A stretch of 64,000 nt of DNA, taken from assembly GCA_963665155.2 (NCBI GenBank), contig CAXXFI010000002.1, forward strand, positions 558,001-622,000. The letters run 5' to 3'. Origin of the DNA: UBA1141 sp963665155 (GTDB lineage: Bacteria > Chloroflexota > Dehalococcoidia > Lucifugimonadales > UBA3495). Below are positions 36,402 through 46,428 of this stretch, piece by piece. A model generated the notes under the pieces. The model saw only the letters and a program-made list of their open reading frames with translations. It was not told where the DNA came from and did no database searches. The first letter of the stretch is position 1. The number at the start of each line of letters is the position of its first letter. A program made the position numbers and the translations under genes.

Positions 36402-36744
36402 CTAGTCCAGGACACCACGAACCTTGGCGGCCAGTTCATCGGGCAGGAAAGGCTTGGACAAGAAAGCTACGCCAGGCTCATCTTCTCCGTTCGTCAACAC
36501 CGTTTTGTCGGTGTACCCAGAGGTGAATACGATCTTAAGACCCCCCGCATTGTGCGAATACGCTCGGACAATTCCATCCCGCCCATTCTGGGCATCACGA
36601 TGTCGGTGACCAGCACGTCAATGTTCTCCAACCCATGCTCTTCCTCCAAAACCCGGTAGCCGTGGTCCCGTAGTGTGCGACTAACCATGGTTAGAATCAG
36701 AGGCTCGTCTTCAGCTAACAATATGGTTTCGGTGCCTTTGACTA
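36402..36744 (-). pseudogene. receiver domain of a hybrid histidine kinase, separated by IS701 and frameshifted
   Basis: Reading minus from the IS701 edge: VVKGTETILLAEDEPLILTM (acidic pocket), SRTLRDHGYRVLEEEHG and DVLVTDIVMPRMGGMELSER (phospho-acceptor Asp in VTDIVMP). After RIRTMRG a missing base in a G run shifts the frame (six Cs at 36541-36546 on the plus strand; seven would restore it). The rest, LKIVFTSGYTDKTVLTNGED and VAFLSKPFLPDELAAKVRG, follows in the other frame to a TAG at 36402. The FTSGY and SKPF motifs are the conserved Thr/Ser and Lys of receivers. About 15 residues between EEEHG and LENIDVLV also seem to be missing. The matching kinase half lies at 38207-41407. Confidence 0.85.
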
Positions 36745-36763
36745 CTAGTATTACAACGTCAGT

Positions 36764-36946
36764 TCAGGGAGGGATGTGGGGTGATGCCCGCATGGCGGCG
36801 CGGCGCTTGGCATGGGAGCGTTTGGCCCGTTCGTTACTGTCCTGCGTATCCTCAAGCCACCGCAGCAACTCGGTTGGCCCGAACCGTTCCCGGGGCAGCA
36901 TTTCCCGCACCACCCGGTAGACCTGCGGCCTCGTGATCCGGGGCAT
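36764..36946 (-). CDS. overlapping IS701 tail ORF (copy B)
   Basis: 60 residues identical to 13016-13198, in the +1 frame of the transposase, beginning at the same purine run. See copy A. Confidence 0.55.
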   Translation of the reverse strand: MPRITRPQVYRVVREMLPRERFGPTELLRWLEDTQDSNERAKRSHAKRRAAMRASPHIPP

Positions 36947-38135
36947 CTTTTTCCCCCCAAGCCTGTTGCAGGCTCAGCAGAAAAGCTCCGCCCAGCAGGC
37001 ACAGGGCCACGTGGTGATGCCAGCCAGCCCAGGTGCGGGTCTCGTACTCGTCCAGGCCTACGTCGCTTTTCTCCGTCTCAAACTCCGTTTCTATACGCCA
37101 ACGGGAGCCTCCCACGTATGCCAGGGTCTCCAACGGGGTATCCTCCGGAGCATTGGACAGGTAGTAGCGGGGTTCGCTGCCGTCCCGGTTCCGGCGGTAG
37201 ACGGCCCAGTGGATTTCGCCGGGCTTGCGCCTGCTGGTCGGTCGCACCCTCTGGGCGCTGAAAAGGTAGCTGCGTGGCCCCTGGCTTCCCTCGGCCACCG
37301 TAATCTCACGCCAGGCCTCCTCCGGCAACTCGTCGCTGCGCTGCTCCATGGTCCGGCGCTGACCGTCTCGCAGCCTGGGTTTGCGGGGACGCCCGAATCC
37401 CTGATACTCCGCACTGGTCCAGGCAGGCTCCGGCGGCCACACCGTAAAGCCGGACGGAACGTCCAGCACGTACCACATCCCCAAGGCCGCCAGGCCCTCC
37501 CGGAAGGACGGCGACATCCCGAAGGCGTCGTCCGCCGCGACCCATCCAGCCTTCAGGTGGCCCCGCTCCTGCGCCCGCCCCACCATCTCCAAGGCCAACT
37601 CCGTCTTGGACCGGTAGCCCTGCCTATCCTCCGGCACACCCGCCGCCTCACACCGGTCTTTGTCCGAGGTCCAACTCTCGGGCAGATACAGCCCCTTGTC
37701 CACCAATGCCCGTCCCAACGGGCTGACATAGGCCAGGAACATCCCCGCCTGGCAGTTGGCCACCTTCCCCAGCCTCCCGCAGTACTGCCGGGCCACTCCC
37801 ACCGACTTCCTCCCCTGCTTGGGAAAGTCGCTGCCGTCCAGCACCCACACCCCTTCCGGATGCTCCAGCCGGGTTCCCAGGTACTCCTGCAGCCGTCCTA
37901 TAATCACCTCATCGTCCCAGGGAGAATCGGTGAGAAACCGCTGCATCCCTCGGGCTGACCCCGGAACCGTCTCCGACAGGTTCTCAGCGTTGCGCCGCTC
38001 CCCAGACTGTACCAGCAGGGCCTGGAGATAATGACCGCTGTGCTCCCGCGTCTCCCGGCGGCCAAACAGCGGCGCGAAGTAAGCGTGAAAATCCCGAAAT
38101 GACCCGTACACCTGCTCGAAAGCTGCCGCATCCAC
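36852..38135 (-). CDS. IS701-family transposase (copy B)
   Basis: 427 residues, the same protein sequence as copy A at 11827-13110, including the three DDE blocks. Identity between distant copies indicates recent transposition. Confidence 0.92.
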   Translation of the reverse strand: MDAAAFEQVYGSFRDFHAYFAPLFGRRETREHSGHYLQALLVQSGERRNAENLSETVPGSARGMQRFLTDSPWDDEVIIGRLQEYLGTRLEHPEGVWVLDGSDFPKQGRKSVGVARQYCGRLGKVANCQAGMFLAYVSPLGRALVDKGLYLPESWTSDKDRCEAAGVPEDRQGYRSKTELALEMVGRAQERGHLKAGWVAADDAFGMSPSFREGLAALGMWYVLDVPSGFTVWPPEPAWTSAEYQGFGRPRKPRLRDGQRRTMEQRSDELPEEAWREITVAEGSQGPRSYLFSAQRVRPTSRRKPGEIHWAVYRRNRDGSEPRYYLSNAPEDTPLETLAYVGGSRWRIETEFETEKSDVGLDEYETRTWAGWHHHVALCLLGGAFLLSLQQAWGEKDAPDHEAAGLPGGAGNAAPGTVRANRVAAVA

Positions 38136-38206
38136 ATCCCCACCTCACCCGCCTATTCCCTCTCCAGCTACACAGTCATCCTATCAAACTAACTGACGTT
38201 GTAATA

Positions 38207-41200
38207 CTAGAACTCCGGCCGGAAAGTCATCGGCATGATCAACCTCAGCATCTGTTTTAGGGAGGTACACTCTAAACGTGCTGCCCTTGGAACGTTCGCT
38301 CTCAACCTGAATGTAGCCGCCACACTGTTTCACGAACCCATAGCAGGTGGCCAGACCCAAGCCAGTGCCTTTGCCGATGGCCTTGGTTGTGAAGAAAGGC
38401 TCAAAAATCCGTGACTTCACTTCCTCGGGTATGCCTTCGCCGGTATCGGTGACCGACAGCATCACGTATTCGCCGGGGCTCACATCCGGCAGATTACTGA
38501 CTCGGCTTTGGCTAAGACTCACGTTGCTGGTTTCGATGATTAGCTTGCCGCCATGGGGCATGGCATCCTTCGCATTCACGGCAAGGTTCATTAAAACTTG
38601 GTCCATCTGTGTGGGGTCGGCTTTGATCGCTTTCAGGTCAGGGGCCAATAACACCACCAGTTCAATGTTCACGCCCAACAGGCGTCTCAGCATCCTGTCA
38701 AAGTCAATAATCAAGTGATTCAAGTCCAGCACTCTAGGTGTGACGGGTTGACGCCTTGAGAATACTAAGAGCTGATTGGTGAGATCTGCCGCTCGTTCGG
38801 CCGCCTGACTAATCGCCTGGAGGTAGTCGGCTACCGGATTTTCGCTGGGTAATGTTGCGCTGCCTAATTGAGCATAGCCAACAATCGCGGTAAGAAGGTT
38901 GTTAAAATCGTGGGCCACACCGCTGGCCAATTGGCCCATTGAGTCCATTTTCTGGGCCTGATTTAATTGCTCTTCAAGGAATTTCCGCTCGGTCACGTCT
39001 TCCAGAATGGCAACGAAGTGGGTAATGCCGCCGCTAGGGTCTCTGATCGGCGAAATCGATTCCAAAACCCAGTAGGTCTGACCGTCCTTGCGGCGGTTTA
39101 ACAATTCTCCCCGCCAAACCTCACCGCTCGTGATGGTATCCCAAATGCGCGTATATTCTTCCTTGGTGGTTGCTTTGGAGGCCCAGACGGAAGTCTTGCT
39201 GCCTAGAAGCTCTTGCATCGTGTAGCCGGTTATTTGGGTTAACCGTTCATTGGCGTATTCTATATTCCCTTCCAGGCTGGTAATAGCCACGCCAAAAGGA
39301 CTTTGCTCGACCGCTTGGGATATCTTGCGTAGGTGCTCTTCCAGAGATTTGATTTCAGAAATGTCGGTACCGTAGAGTTGCCCTACCCCCAACTCCGGTA
39401 CGCCCCGCAGCACAAGCTGGAAGTGCTTCCCTAAAAACTGAGTCTCGTGAGAAACGACATCGCCATGCTCAATAAGTTGTTTAAGGTCCAATGCAGCCAC
39501 GCCGGGCAGGACGGACGATAGCGGGGCATATCCTTGCTCATCCCCGCCTAATATGTCTATGGCGGCCGAGTTCGCCAAAAGGACGGCTCCCGTTGTATCG
39601 AAGCGCAGCACGGGTGCCGGGTTGAGCTGGGCAAAAAGGGCCATTTGCCGGTTACTTTCTTGGCTTTCCCGCAATGCTTTTTCTGTCTGGACCCCTTCAG
39701 CATACAATTGAGAGTTGGCCCCCGCACCTGCGATCTGCGCGCCAATACTACTGACCAAACGCAGGTCGCGTTTGGAATAGGCATTTGCCTGCGCTGATTG
39801 TACTTGCAATACGGCTATCACCTGATCTGGGGAGACTAAGGGCGTCGCCATGAAAGAACGTAGGCCGACATCCAAATGCGAGCGTATCTGAGGGAACCTT
39901 GCTTTTGCCGTTTCGACATCCTCCACGTTTAGTAGAAGTTCTTTTTGAGTTTTGATTACTTCATACGCAATGCCTCCGGGCAAAATGACAGCGTTCCCCT
40001 CTTGTCGGTGCATTACCTCAACATTGGACAATATGTCGGCGATTATAGCCGTTTTGTTTCCTGCATCGGGAGTCACGATGACAATGCGGTCGAATGGGAT
40101 TTGCTTGCGCACCTCTTGGGCAAAACGGTCATAAACCTCGTTCACGTCCAGAGACGAACTGACAATTCGACCGATTTCCGCCAACATCGCTTTCTCACCA
40201 GCCAGCCGCGTCGCCTCTGCCTCGTTCTGCCGGAGCGCTTCCTCCGCCCGTTTGGCTACGGTGATGTCCCGAACGGTAACAATGAATCCCACGACTTTAT
40301 CTTCCCGGTCCTTAACTGGGCTTAGGGACAAATCGATGTCGAACTGCTCACCGTTTTTCCGCACCCGTTGGACTTCCCCTTTCCAGGGTGCCAGCATAGC
40401 CGCACTTACGATCTCACGCCTCTGCTCCTGACTAGCAGAATCTGAGGGCGTGAACATTATGACGTGCTTACCTAACACCTCATCGGAGCTGTATCCGAAC
40501 ATCTCCTCGAAAGCACGATTAATAAACTTGATGGTCCCTTCCCGGTCTTTGAATAAGACCGCGTCATCTATGCTTGCCAGGACTAGGGCTTGCTCCTTGG
40601 CCTCTTGGTATAGCCGAGCATTCTCAATGGCTGGGGCGATCTGGCTGGCCAAGCGTTCCAAAGTTACCCGCTCCTTGTGCCCGTAAGCGTTGATTCGCTT
40701 CGATGCAAGGCTGAAAGTACCCAACGCCTTTCCATTGTTCATCAACGGCACCGCTATCATAGAACTCAGACCGTCCGCTAACGGTCCCGAAGAAGCTTTG
40801 TATGTAGAGTCTTGTGTCAGGTCATTTAAGATGACCGTTTCGTGGTTTTCCACCACCCAAGCTGAATGGGCTTCGCTGAGTTCAACATGAGCGCCCTTGG
40901 GGTAATTCTGCCCTTCGCCAGCAAATATATAGGCAACGTCAAAAGCCGATCCCGTGAAATCAAGCAAGTTTATGGAAGACCTGTCGAAATCGACGAGTTT
41001 CTTCACCTCGGCGGCAAACTGCTCGTAAACCTGGTCAATGTCTAACGTGGAGGTGATAATCCGGGCCACCTCATCGACCACTGCCATTTCGGTCGTAGTA
41101 TCCTGGAGTTGCTGGTGGAGACCGGCTTTCTCCAGTAACCCGCCTAAACCGTCACCGATGGCGGCTAAGACTTTAATCCGGTCTGGAGTGAAATGATCTA

Positions 41201-41407
41201 CACTCCGTGAAGCGATCGCAAGAACCCCCATTGGACCTTCCGGGGTGAACAGCGGAATTGCCATGGCCGATTTCTGGCCCGCATGTACCCAGGACTCAAA
41301 AGCTTGCGGATGTTCGGCATAGTTGTTGGCCACCACCGGCTCGCCGGTCGCAAAAGCAGCGCCTATTAAGCCTATGCCATACGGGGTAAGTTCATCTGAG
41401 GGATTCA
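38207..41407 (-). pseudogene. multi-GAF/PAS hybrid histidine kinase, sensor and kinase half
   Basis: The readable part is at least 1,070 residues. In order: end of a GAF domain (from 41407; the listed GTG at 41336 is not a real start), a second GAF (ARIITSTLDIDQVYEQFAAE), a PAS (SIDDAVLFKDREGTIKFINR), a third GAF (EIGRIVSSSLDVNEVYDRFA), two further PAS domains (LNPAPVLRFDTTGAVLLANS; AVEQSPFGVAITSLEGNIEY), HisKA with the phospho-acceptor in MGQLASGVAHDFNNLLTAIV, and HATPase_c with MDQVLMNLAVNAKDAMPHGG and GTGLGLATCYGFVKQCGGYI. No membrane helix was seen, so it was a cytosolic sensor, probably of small ligands or redox. The C-terminal end fuses into IS701 at CTAG, and the N-terminal end is cut by the IS5 remnant at 41408. 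It therefore has neither a natural start nor a receiver. Confidence 0.9.
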
Positions 41408-42302
41408 GAAACTATCTCAATACTTGAATAAAGGTTAGGATTTCTTTTATGATTTCCCCAAATGTGTGTGGAGGTACCTGAGTGGGGAACGTCGAAATTT
41501 TGGATGCTATCTGGGAGGAGTCGGATCACCTCTGGGAACAGGTCTGGCCGGTAATTCTGGAAATAGACCCGCCCAAGTACACGGGCCGCAAACGAGTTGA
41601 TGCGCGACGGCATCATTTATCGGATGCGGAGCGGCTGCCAGTGGAATCACCTGCCCAAGGAGCTTGGAGACTACAGCACCATCCATCGAACGTTCCAACG
41701 CTGGGTAGAGCTTGGAGTGCTGCACCGTATCTGGGCCGTCTTGGTGGAAGGATGTGATGAACTGGGCGGCGTGGACTGGGAATGGCAATCGGCCGACTGC
41801 GCCATTGGCAAGGCACGTTTGGGGGGATGCGATTGGTCCCAACCCCACACCGTGGCAAGGCCGGGAGCGAACGAAGTGTCCTAGTCGAGGCATATGGCAG
41901 CCCACTGAGTGTGGTGGTGGCCGGAGCAAACGTCCATGACACTAAGCTGCTGGAGCAGACCTTGGAGAACATCGTGGTGACACGCCCTGAGTGCGCAGAG
42001 GAAGACTCTCAAAATCTATGTCTGGACAAAGGGATAACCCCACCGGTCGCGGCGCTGTCGCTACCCACGGTTATCAGCCCTACAGTCGCCGTATGGGCGA
42101 GGAGAAGCTGGACAATTTGGGCGAGAAAAGTAACCCAGCCCGGCGCTAGGTGGTAGAAAGGACGCTCTCATGGCCGTCCAAGTGTCGAGGGCTATTGGTG
42201 CGCTACCACAAGAAGGCATCTAATTTCCTAGGCCTGCTCCAATTAGCTTGTGCACTCCTGTGGTACCGCCCACAGTGGCGCCTGCTGTTTTGAGATAGTT
42301 TC
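41408..42302 (+). mobile_element. IS5-family element, degenerate
   Basis: Perfect 12-bp terminal inverted repeats GAAACTATCTCA / TGAGATAGTTTC bound 895 bp. The transposase is readable in three frames: NVEILDAIWEESDHLWEQVW, RMRSGCQWNHLPKELGDYST (in 41597-41884), GVDWEWQSADCAIGKA, LSVVVAGANVHDTKLLEQTL (catalytic Asp) and NLCLDKGITPP. Several frameshifts disable it. The bases flanking the two ends differ (TCA and TTA), so no clean target duplication is left. The element lies between two different genes. Confidence 0.85.
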
Positions 42303-42467
42303 TTACTTAATGGTATGGGCAGCGCGGAAGATCTCTTGTGGAAGCCGAGAATCGTTGCCAGCCTGCTCCATCTGAACGATGGCTTCATCCAGTAATTGCA
42401 GCTGTTCGTCCGTTTCCTGGAGAAATACGTCCAGTTCCTCCGAAGTGATGTCAGAACTAAGTTCCAT
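42303..42467 (-). pseudogene. cheA: CheA N-terminal stub (Hpt domain) cut by IS5 element
   Basis: An ATG at 42467 with ggggagaagaaat upstream begins MELSSDITSEELDVFLQETD and reaches IFRAAHTIK, then a TAA created at the IS boundary. HTIK is the start of the HTIKGSS phospho-acceptor motif of the CheA Hpt domain. Only about 53 of some 650-700 residues remain. CheA is the chemotaxis histidine kinase that couples receptors to CheY. It follows cheW by 24 bases, so the two formed an operon. Confidence 0.85.
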
Positions 42468-42491
42468 ATTTCTTCTCCCCCCGACTAGTCT

Positions 42492-43013
42492 TTACGCTGC
42501 GACCTTCTTCGAGGGGGCCTTTTTCTCTTCGTCTTCGTCCATTTCGAACTTGTCGGACGCGCCACCGTGTTCCAGCGTAGAAAGAGCCTGCTCCAAGTCC
42601 AAAAGAATGATCAGGCGGCTCTCCAACTTGGCGATGCCCCAGAGATACTCAGAATCGGTGGTGGTGATTACTGAAGAAGGGGGCTCTACCGACTCTGCGG
42701 ACAATCGCAGCACTTCCGTTACCGCATCCACCACAACAACAATGTCCTGTTTACCTATGTCGACCACAACGATTCGGGTGTCTTTGGTCCAATCGCTGAC
42801 CTTAAAACCAAACCTCTTTCGAAAGTCTACCACTGGGATGACCCGGCCCCTAAGGTTAATCACACCTTCAACGAAATACGGCGCCCTGGGCACCTTGGTG
42901 ATTTACTGCATCCGGATGATTTCCCGGACCGAGCTAATATCTACTCCATAACCTTCGTCAGCCAAGTCGAATACGACCAATTGTTTCTCGGTTTCCATGG
43001 TTTTCAGTGTCAT
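42492..43013 (-). pseudogene. cheW: CheW coupling protein with a nonsense codon
   Basis: From ATG at 43013 (ribosome site agaggtg) the protein reads METEKQLVVFDLADEGYGVD (internal Met) and ISSVREIIRMQ, then TAA at 42903-42905, then in the same frame ITKVPRAPYFVEGVINLRGR, VIPVVDFRKRFGF and the rest of a CheW domain to 42492. EIIRMQ[E]ITKVP would be restored by a single TAA to GAA change. CheW links chemoreceptors to CheA. The start overlaps the hemA stop by ATGA, which implies translational coupling. The C-terminus has a lysine-rich tail (EEKKAPSKKVAA). Confidence 0.88.
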
Positions 43014-44675
43014 GATTTGTTCACCTCTTTTCGATTCGCACCAGGGTAATTATTTGTTCCAGAGTCAAACCCAAGGACATTCGCTGGTTCCCAACTGGTA
43101 GCTCCGTCTGCGGGGGATCCACCCAAATAGTCAAACGCCAGGTCAGGACTCAATGGACCGTCAATATTGGGCCCACCCGATCGGGCGTTTTCCAAAAGCC
43201 TCAAGACCTCTTCGGGAGGGTAGCGGTTGGCCCAAGCCAAAGGCCTGGAGCCGTCGTCTCGGCCTTGAGACGCTCCTGCCTTCAAGTCCGTGATTGGACC
43301 GTGCAAAAGCTTCTTCATTAGAGCCAGGGTTAAAGCCCCCATATGTTGTCGTTGTTCAGAGGAGAGCTCGGGCATTTTGCGAAAAGGCCGCTCTAATTCT
43401 TGTTGCCTAATCGACTCTGCTCGCTGGTGTAGCGCTTTTATATTGGGTGTAGCTTTCAACGCGCTTTGGCGTTCCGAGAATCTAGACAGCTCCTCCTCGA
43501 CAATTACATTGGATTTGGCCACGGCATTGATACGCCTTTCCACCTCTGGTTGGGCAATGGCCCGGAGGTCGTCGATATCGTAAAGACGCACATTTTCCAA
43601 AGACGCAACATCTGGGTCTATATCCCTGGGAACAGCCAAATCGAAGAGGTAAACCGGGCTGCCCCGGCGATGCTACACAGACTCCGACATCATCCGCTGC
43701 GAAACTACGAAACCAGGGGCGCCGGTTGCCGAGAACAAAATGTCGGCTCGGGCAATGGCATCTGGCAATTCAGTCATTGTCACCGCTTTTGCGCCCAATT
43801 GCTGAGCCAAAACTTGTCCTCGGTCGTAAGTGCGATTTTGCTATGGTAATAGGTTCAGCTCCCAGCTCATTTAAAGCCCTTCCCACGACATGGCCCACTT
43901 CGCCGGCGCCGATGATCAGAATGTTCTTGTCTTCTAGGCATCCGACGGACTGCTGGGCAAGGCGTACAGCATCGCCTCCGATTGATAGTGCGTGGCGGCC
44001 GATTGATAGTGCGTGGCGGCCGGTTGATAGTGCGTGGCGGCCGGTTGATAGTGCGTGGCGGCCGGTTGATAGTGCGTGGCGGCCCGTGGCAATCGCTTCC
44101 TGGACCCGGCGACCCGTCCGTAGCGCCCCATCGAACAGCCCGGAAAGTATTGGTGGTACAGCCTGGAGGTTCGGAGCTGAGGCAGCAGCCCAAGCATCCC
44201 TCACCTGACCCAGAATCTGCGACTCGCCTAGCACCATAGAATCCAGTCCGGTGGCTACCCGAAACAAGTGCCGTGCCGTTTCTTGGTCAGCATGGAAATA
44301 CAAGTACGGGCGAAGCATCTCGGGATCCAGACCGTGATAGTCGCTGAGAAACCGGGCGCTGAGCAATATGCCCTGATGGGGATCCCGGCTGGTGCAGTAG
44401 ATTTCCGTACGGTTACAGGTCGAGATGATTACACCGTTTCCAACCTGACCCCGTAGGTGGGATAAAGCTCCGGCCAGCCCCTCTTTCGAAATTGACACCC
44501 TTTCCCGAGTTTCCGAAGGAGCCGAGTTGTGGTTCAACCCTACGATTAGCAGGTGGTCTCGATCACCGGCTCTGCGACTTGCCTTGCCGGAGTTCTCATT
44601 CCATGATGAGATTGGGGAATATTGCTGATTGATCAACTCGGGTATACCAATTGTGTTGATGCCTGGGTCAGCCAT
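43010..44675 (-). pseudogene. hemA: Glutamyl-tRNA reductase with repeat expansion, frameshift and nonsense codon
   Basis: GlutR reduces glutamyl-tRNA(Glu) to glutamate-1-semialdehyde, the first step of C5-pathway heme synthesis. The catalytic Cys motif is intact (GVIISTCNRTEIYC), as are GLDSMVLGESQILGQV and the NADPH motif ILIIGAGEVGHVVGRALNEL. After EPITIA an extra base in a T run (43836-43839) shifts the frame. The next part, NRTYDRGQVLAQQLGAKAVT, is in the other frame and meets an in-frame TAG at 43673-43675. SPVYLFDLAVPRDIDPDVAS and the C-terminal dimerisation helix complete the protein to 43010. A 7-residue unit (GRHALST) is repeated five times in the helical spine. The long N-terminal extension (about 40 residues before DHLLIVGLNHN) is unusual. 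Confidence 0.9.
43980..44084. repeat. 21-bp minisatellite inside hemA (5 units)
   Basis: Five tandem copies of g[ag]ttgatagtgcgtggcggcc, the first two with A and the last three with G at position 2. On the coding strand each unit encodes GRHALS[T/I], a heptad. The length is a multiple of three, so the reading frame is kept. Confidence 0.95.
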
Positions 44676-44760
44676 TCCGATTACGCTTCCTTAATATATT
44701 CAGTCATATGCTCGGGTTTAATATCCGGATTGGGTCGGGACCTAGTTTTTCTAAGGCTTG

Positions 44761-44790
44761 GCCCGGAGAGGGGATTCCCCCTCTCCGGGC
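44761..44790. terminator. strong 13-bp hairpin between chemoreceptor and hemA
   Basis: GCCCGGAGAGGGG pairs perfectly with CCCCTCTCCGGGC. There is no clear T-tract on the minus strand, so it may attenuate or process the transcript rather than end it. Confidence 0.55.
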
Positions 44791-44803
44791 ACCGGTAAAC
44801 TTG

Positions 44804-46428
44804 TTAGACTCCGACCTTCTCTTTCGAATCATCCGTGTTGAAGCTCTCGACTGCGGAGCTGAGCTCTTTAGCCATACCGTCCAACGTCTGGGAGGCGGTG
44901 ACCACTTCCTGTACTTGGGCGCTCATCTCTTCGGCGGATGCCGACATTTCCTGAATAGCAGCGCTGGTCTCTTCGATGATGGAGGAAATGCTCTCCACGG
45001 CTTCGTTCACCTGGGCGCTGTTGGCCGACATTTGCTCGGTAGCCGCCGAGTTTTGTTCCACGACACCGCTGACTTGATCGATGGTCTTGACCATCTCGTC
45101 GCTGGATGCGCTAACTTGCTCTGAAGCAGCCGAGATTTGTTCGATTTGGTTGGCAACCGAATTGACCGACTCGGCAATCTGATCCAAGGCGACGCCAGCC
45201 TCTTGCGCAAGAGCGGCCCCTTCTCCAACTTCCCTGGTGCCTTCTTCGGTAGCCTTGACCGACTCGGCAACGCCATTCTGGACTCCGTCAATCAAATTGG
45301 CGATCTCCTTGGTTGCGTCGGTGACCCGCTCGGCCAATTTCCGGACTTCATCAGCGACTACAGCAAACCCTCTCCCTTGCTCGCCAGCTCTGGCCGCCTC
45401 AATGGCTGCGTTCAGCGCTAGCAGGTTGGTCTGTGCCGCAATGTCGTCAATCACGTTTACGATCTTGCCAATCTCAGCCGACTGATCACCATACGGGTAG
45501 CGGCAGTGTCCACCGCATTCTTGATCCGCTCCATGCCGGTCACAGTTCGGCTAACCAAATCTTTGCCAGCGTCCGCCGCTTCGTTAGCCTGGCGAGAACC
45601 ATCGGCCGCCAGCTGGGCGTTCTTAGCAACTTCCTCTGTGGCTTTGGAAACCTGGTTCACTATGGTGGCAGCCTGTTCCACTGCGCCTGCCTGCTCTTGG
45701 GTGCCGTTGGCCACTTGCTCTATTGCTGCGATCAATTGGCTCATCCCAACCTTAACTTCTTGGGACTTGGCAGTTTGCTGCTCCGATCCCTGGGCCACCT
45801 GCTGGCTGATGGACGCAATCCCTTGGACCGCTAGGCCCGCCTGCTCTGAGGTAGTGGAAAGTTGCCCGCTGGCTTCGGACAAGCCCACGGCAGTGCCAGC
45901 CACCTGGACTACAACTTCCTTTACCTGGTCCAAGATGCGGTTGATATAGGTGTCCATAATGACCGCACGGTCAAAGACGAGTAGCTTGTTCAAGGCCGAA
46001 ACAGCCTGCTCCCCGGTTTCCTCTTCGCCCTTGAATTCGGCTCGTACCATGGGATAGAGCACATCGAAATAGAACTGGTAGGAAGCGATGTACCATTCGG
46101 GTGTGATGTTAACGCTGGCGTGGATCAATCCTATGGTTACTCGTTTGTCCACGTAGGCTGCGTTCGGATAACCCCGGAAAAGGTCGATAGCGTAGCCTGC
46201 TTGCGCTCCTTCCAAGGCTCCTTGGTTCGAACCGTTACCCTTAACGATTGCCGCAAAATCCGGGTTGCTGAACTGACGGTCATAGAACTCCTTCGCAAAC
46301 TTGCCTAGGTTGCCGTCGGCCCAGGACTTTAGGGATTCCAACAGCCTGGCGTCGGAGTCCGTGTAGCCCAAGTGGTCCAGCCGATTTCTTACTTCAAGGC
46401 CGCTAATTTGGTTGCTATTAGTTGTCAC
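44804..46428 (-). pseudogene. globin-coupled methyl-accepting chemotaxis protein (HemAT-like), frameshifted
   Basis: The N-terminal about 180 residues form a protoglobin-type sensor: GYTDSDARLLESLKSWADGN, FAKEFYDRQFSNPDFAAIV, and KRVTIGLIHASVNITPEWYI with the probable heme-binding His, then YQFYFDVLYPMVRAEFKGEE. A long coiled-coil signalling domain follows. At 45489-45490 one C is missing, so the frame shifts after VDTAATRM; GDQSAEIGKIVNVIDDIAAQ continues in the other frame. The conserved receptor tip follows: TNLLALNAAIEAARAGEQGR and GFAVVADEVRKLAERV. No membrane helix was seen; like HemAT it would be a soluble oxygen or gas sensor. The start is GTG at 46428 after caggag. It lies upstream of hemA, cheW and cheA in the same direction. 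Confidence 0.9.

Larger units (their letters stand above)
36749..38206 (-). mobile_element. IS701-type insertion sequence, copy B (1458 bp)
   Basis: The same ends and length as copy A, inserted in the opposite orientation, with CTAG duplicated at 36745-36748 and 38207-38210. It lies inside a hybrid kinase gene. Removing the element plus one CTAG restores a continuous frame. Confidence 0.95.
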
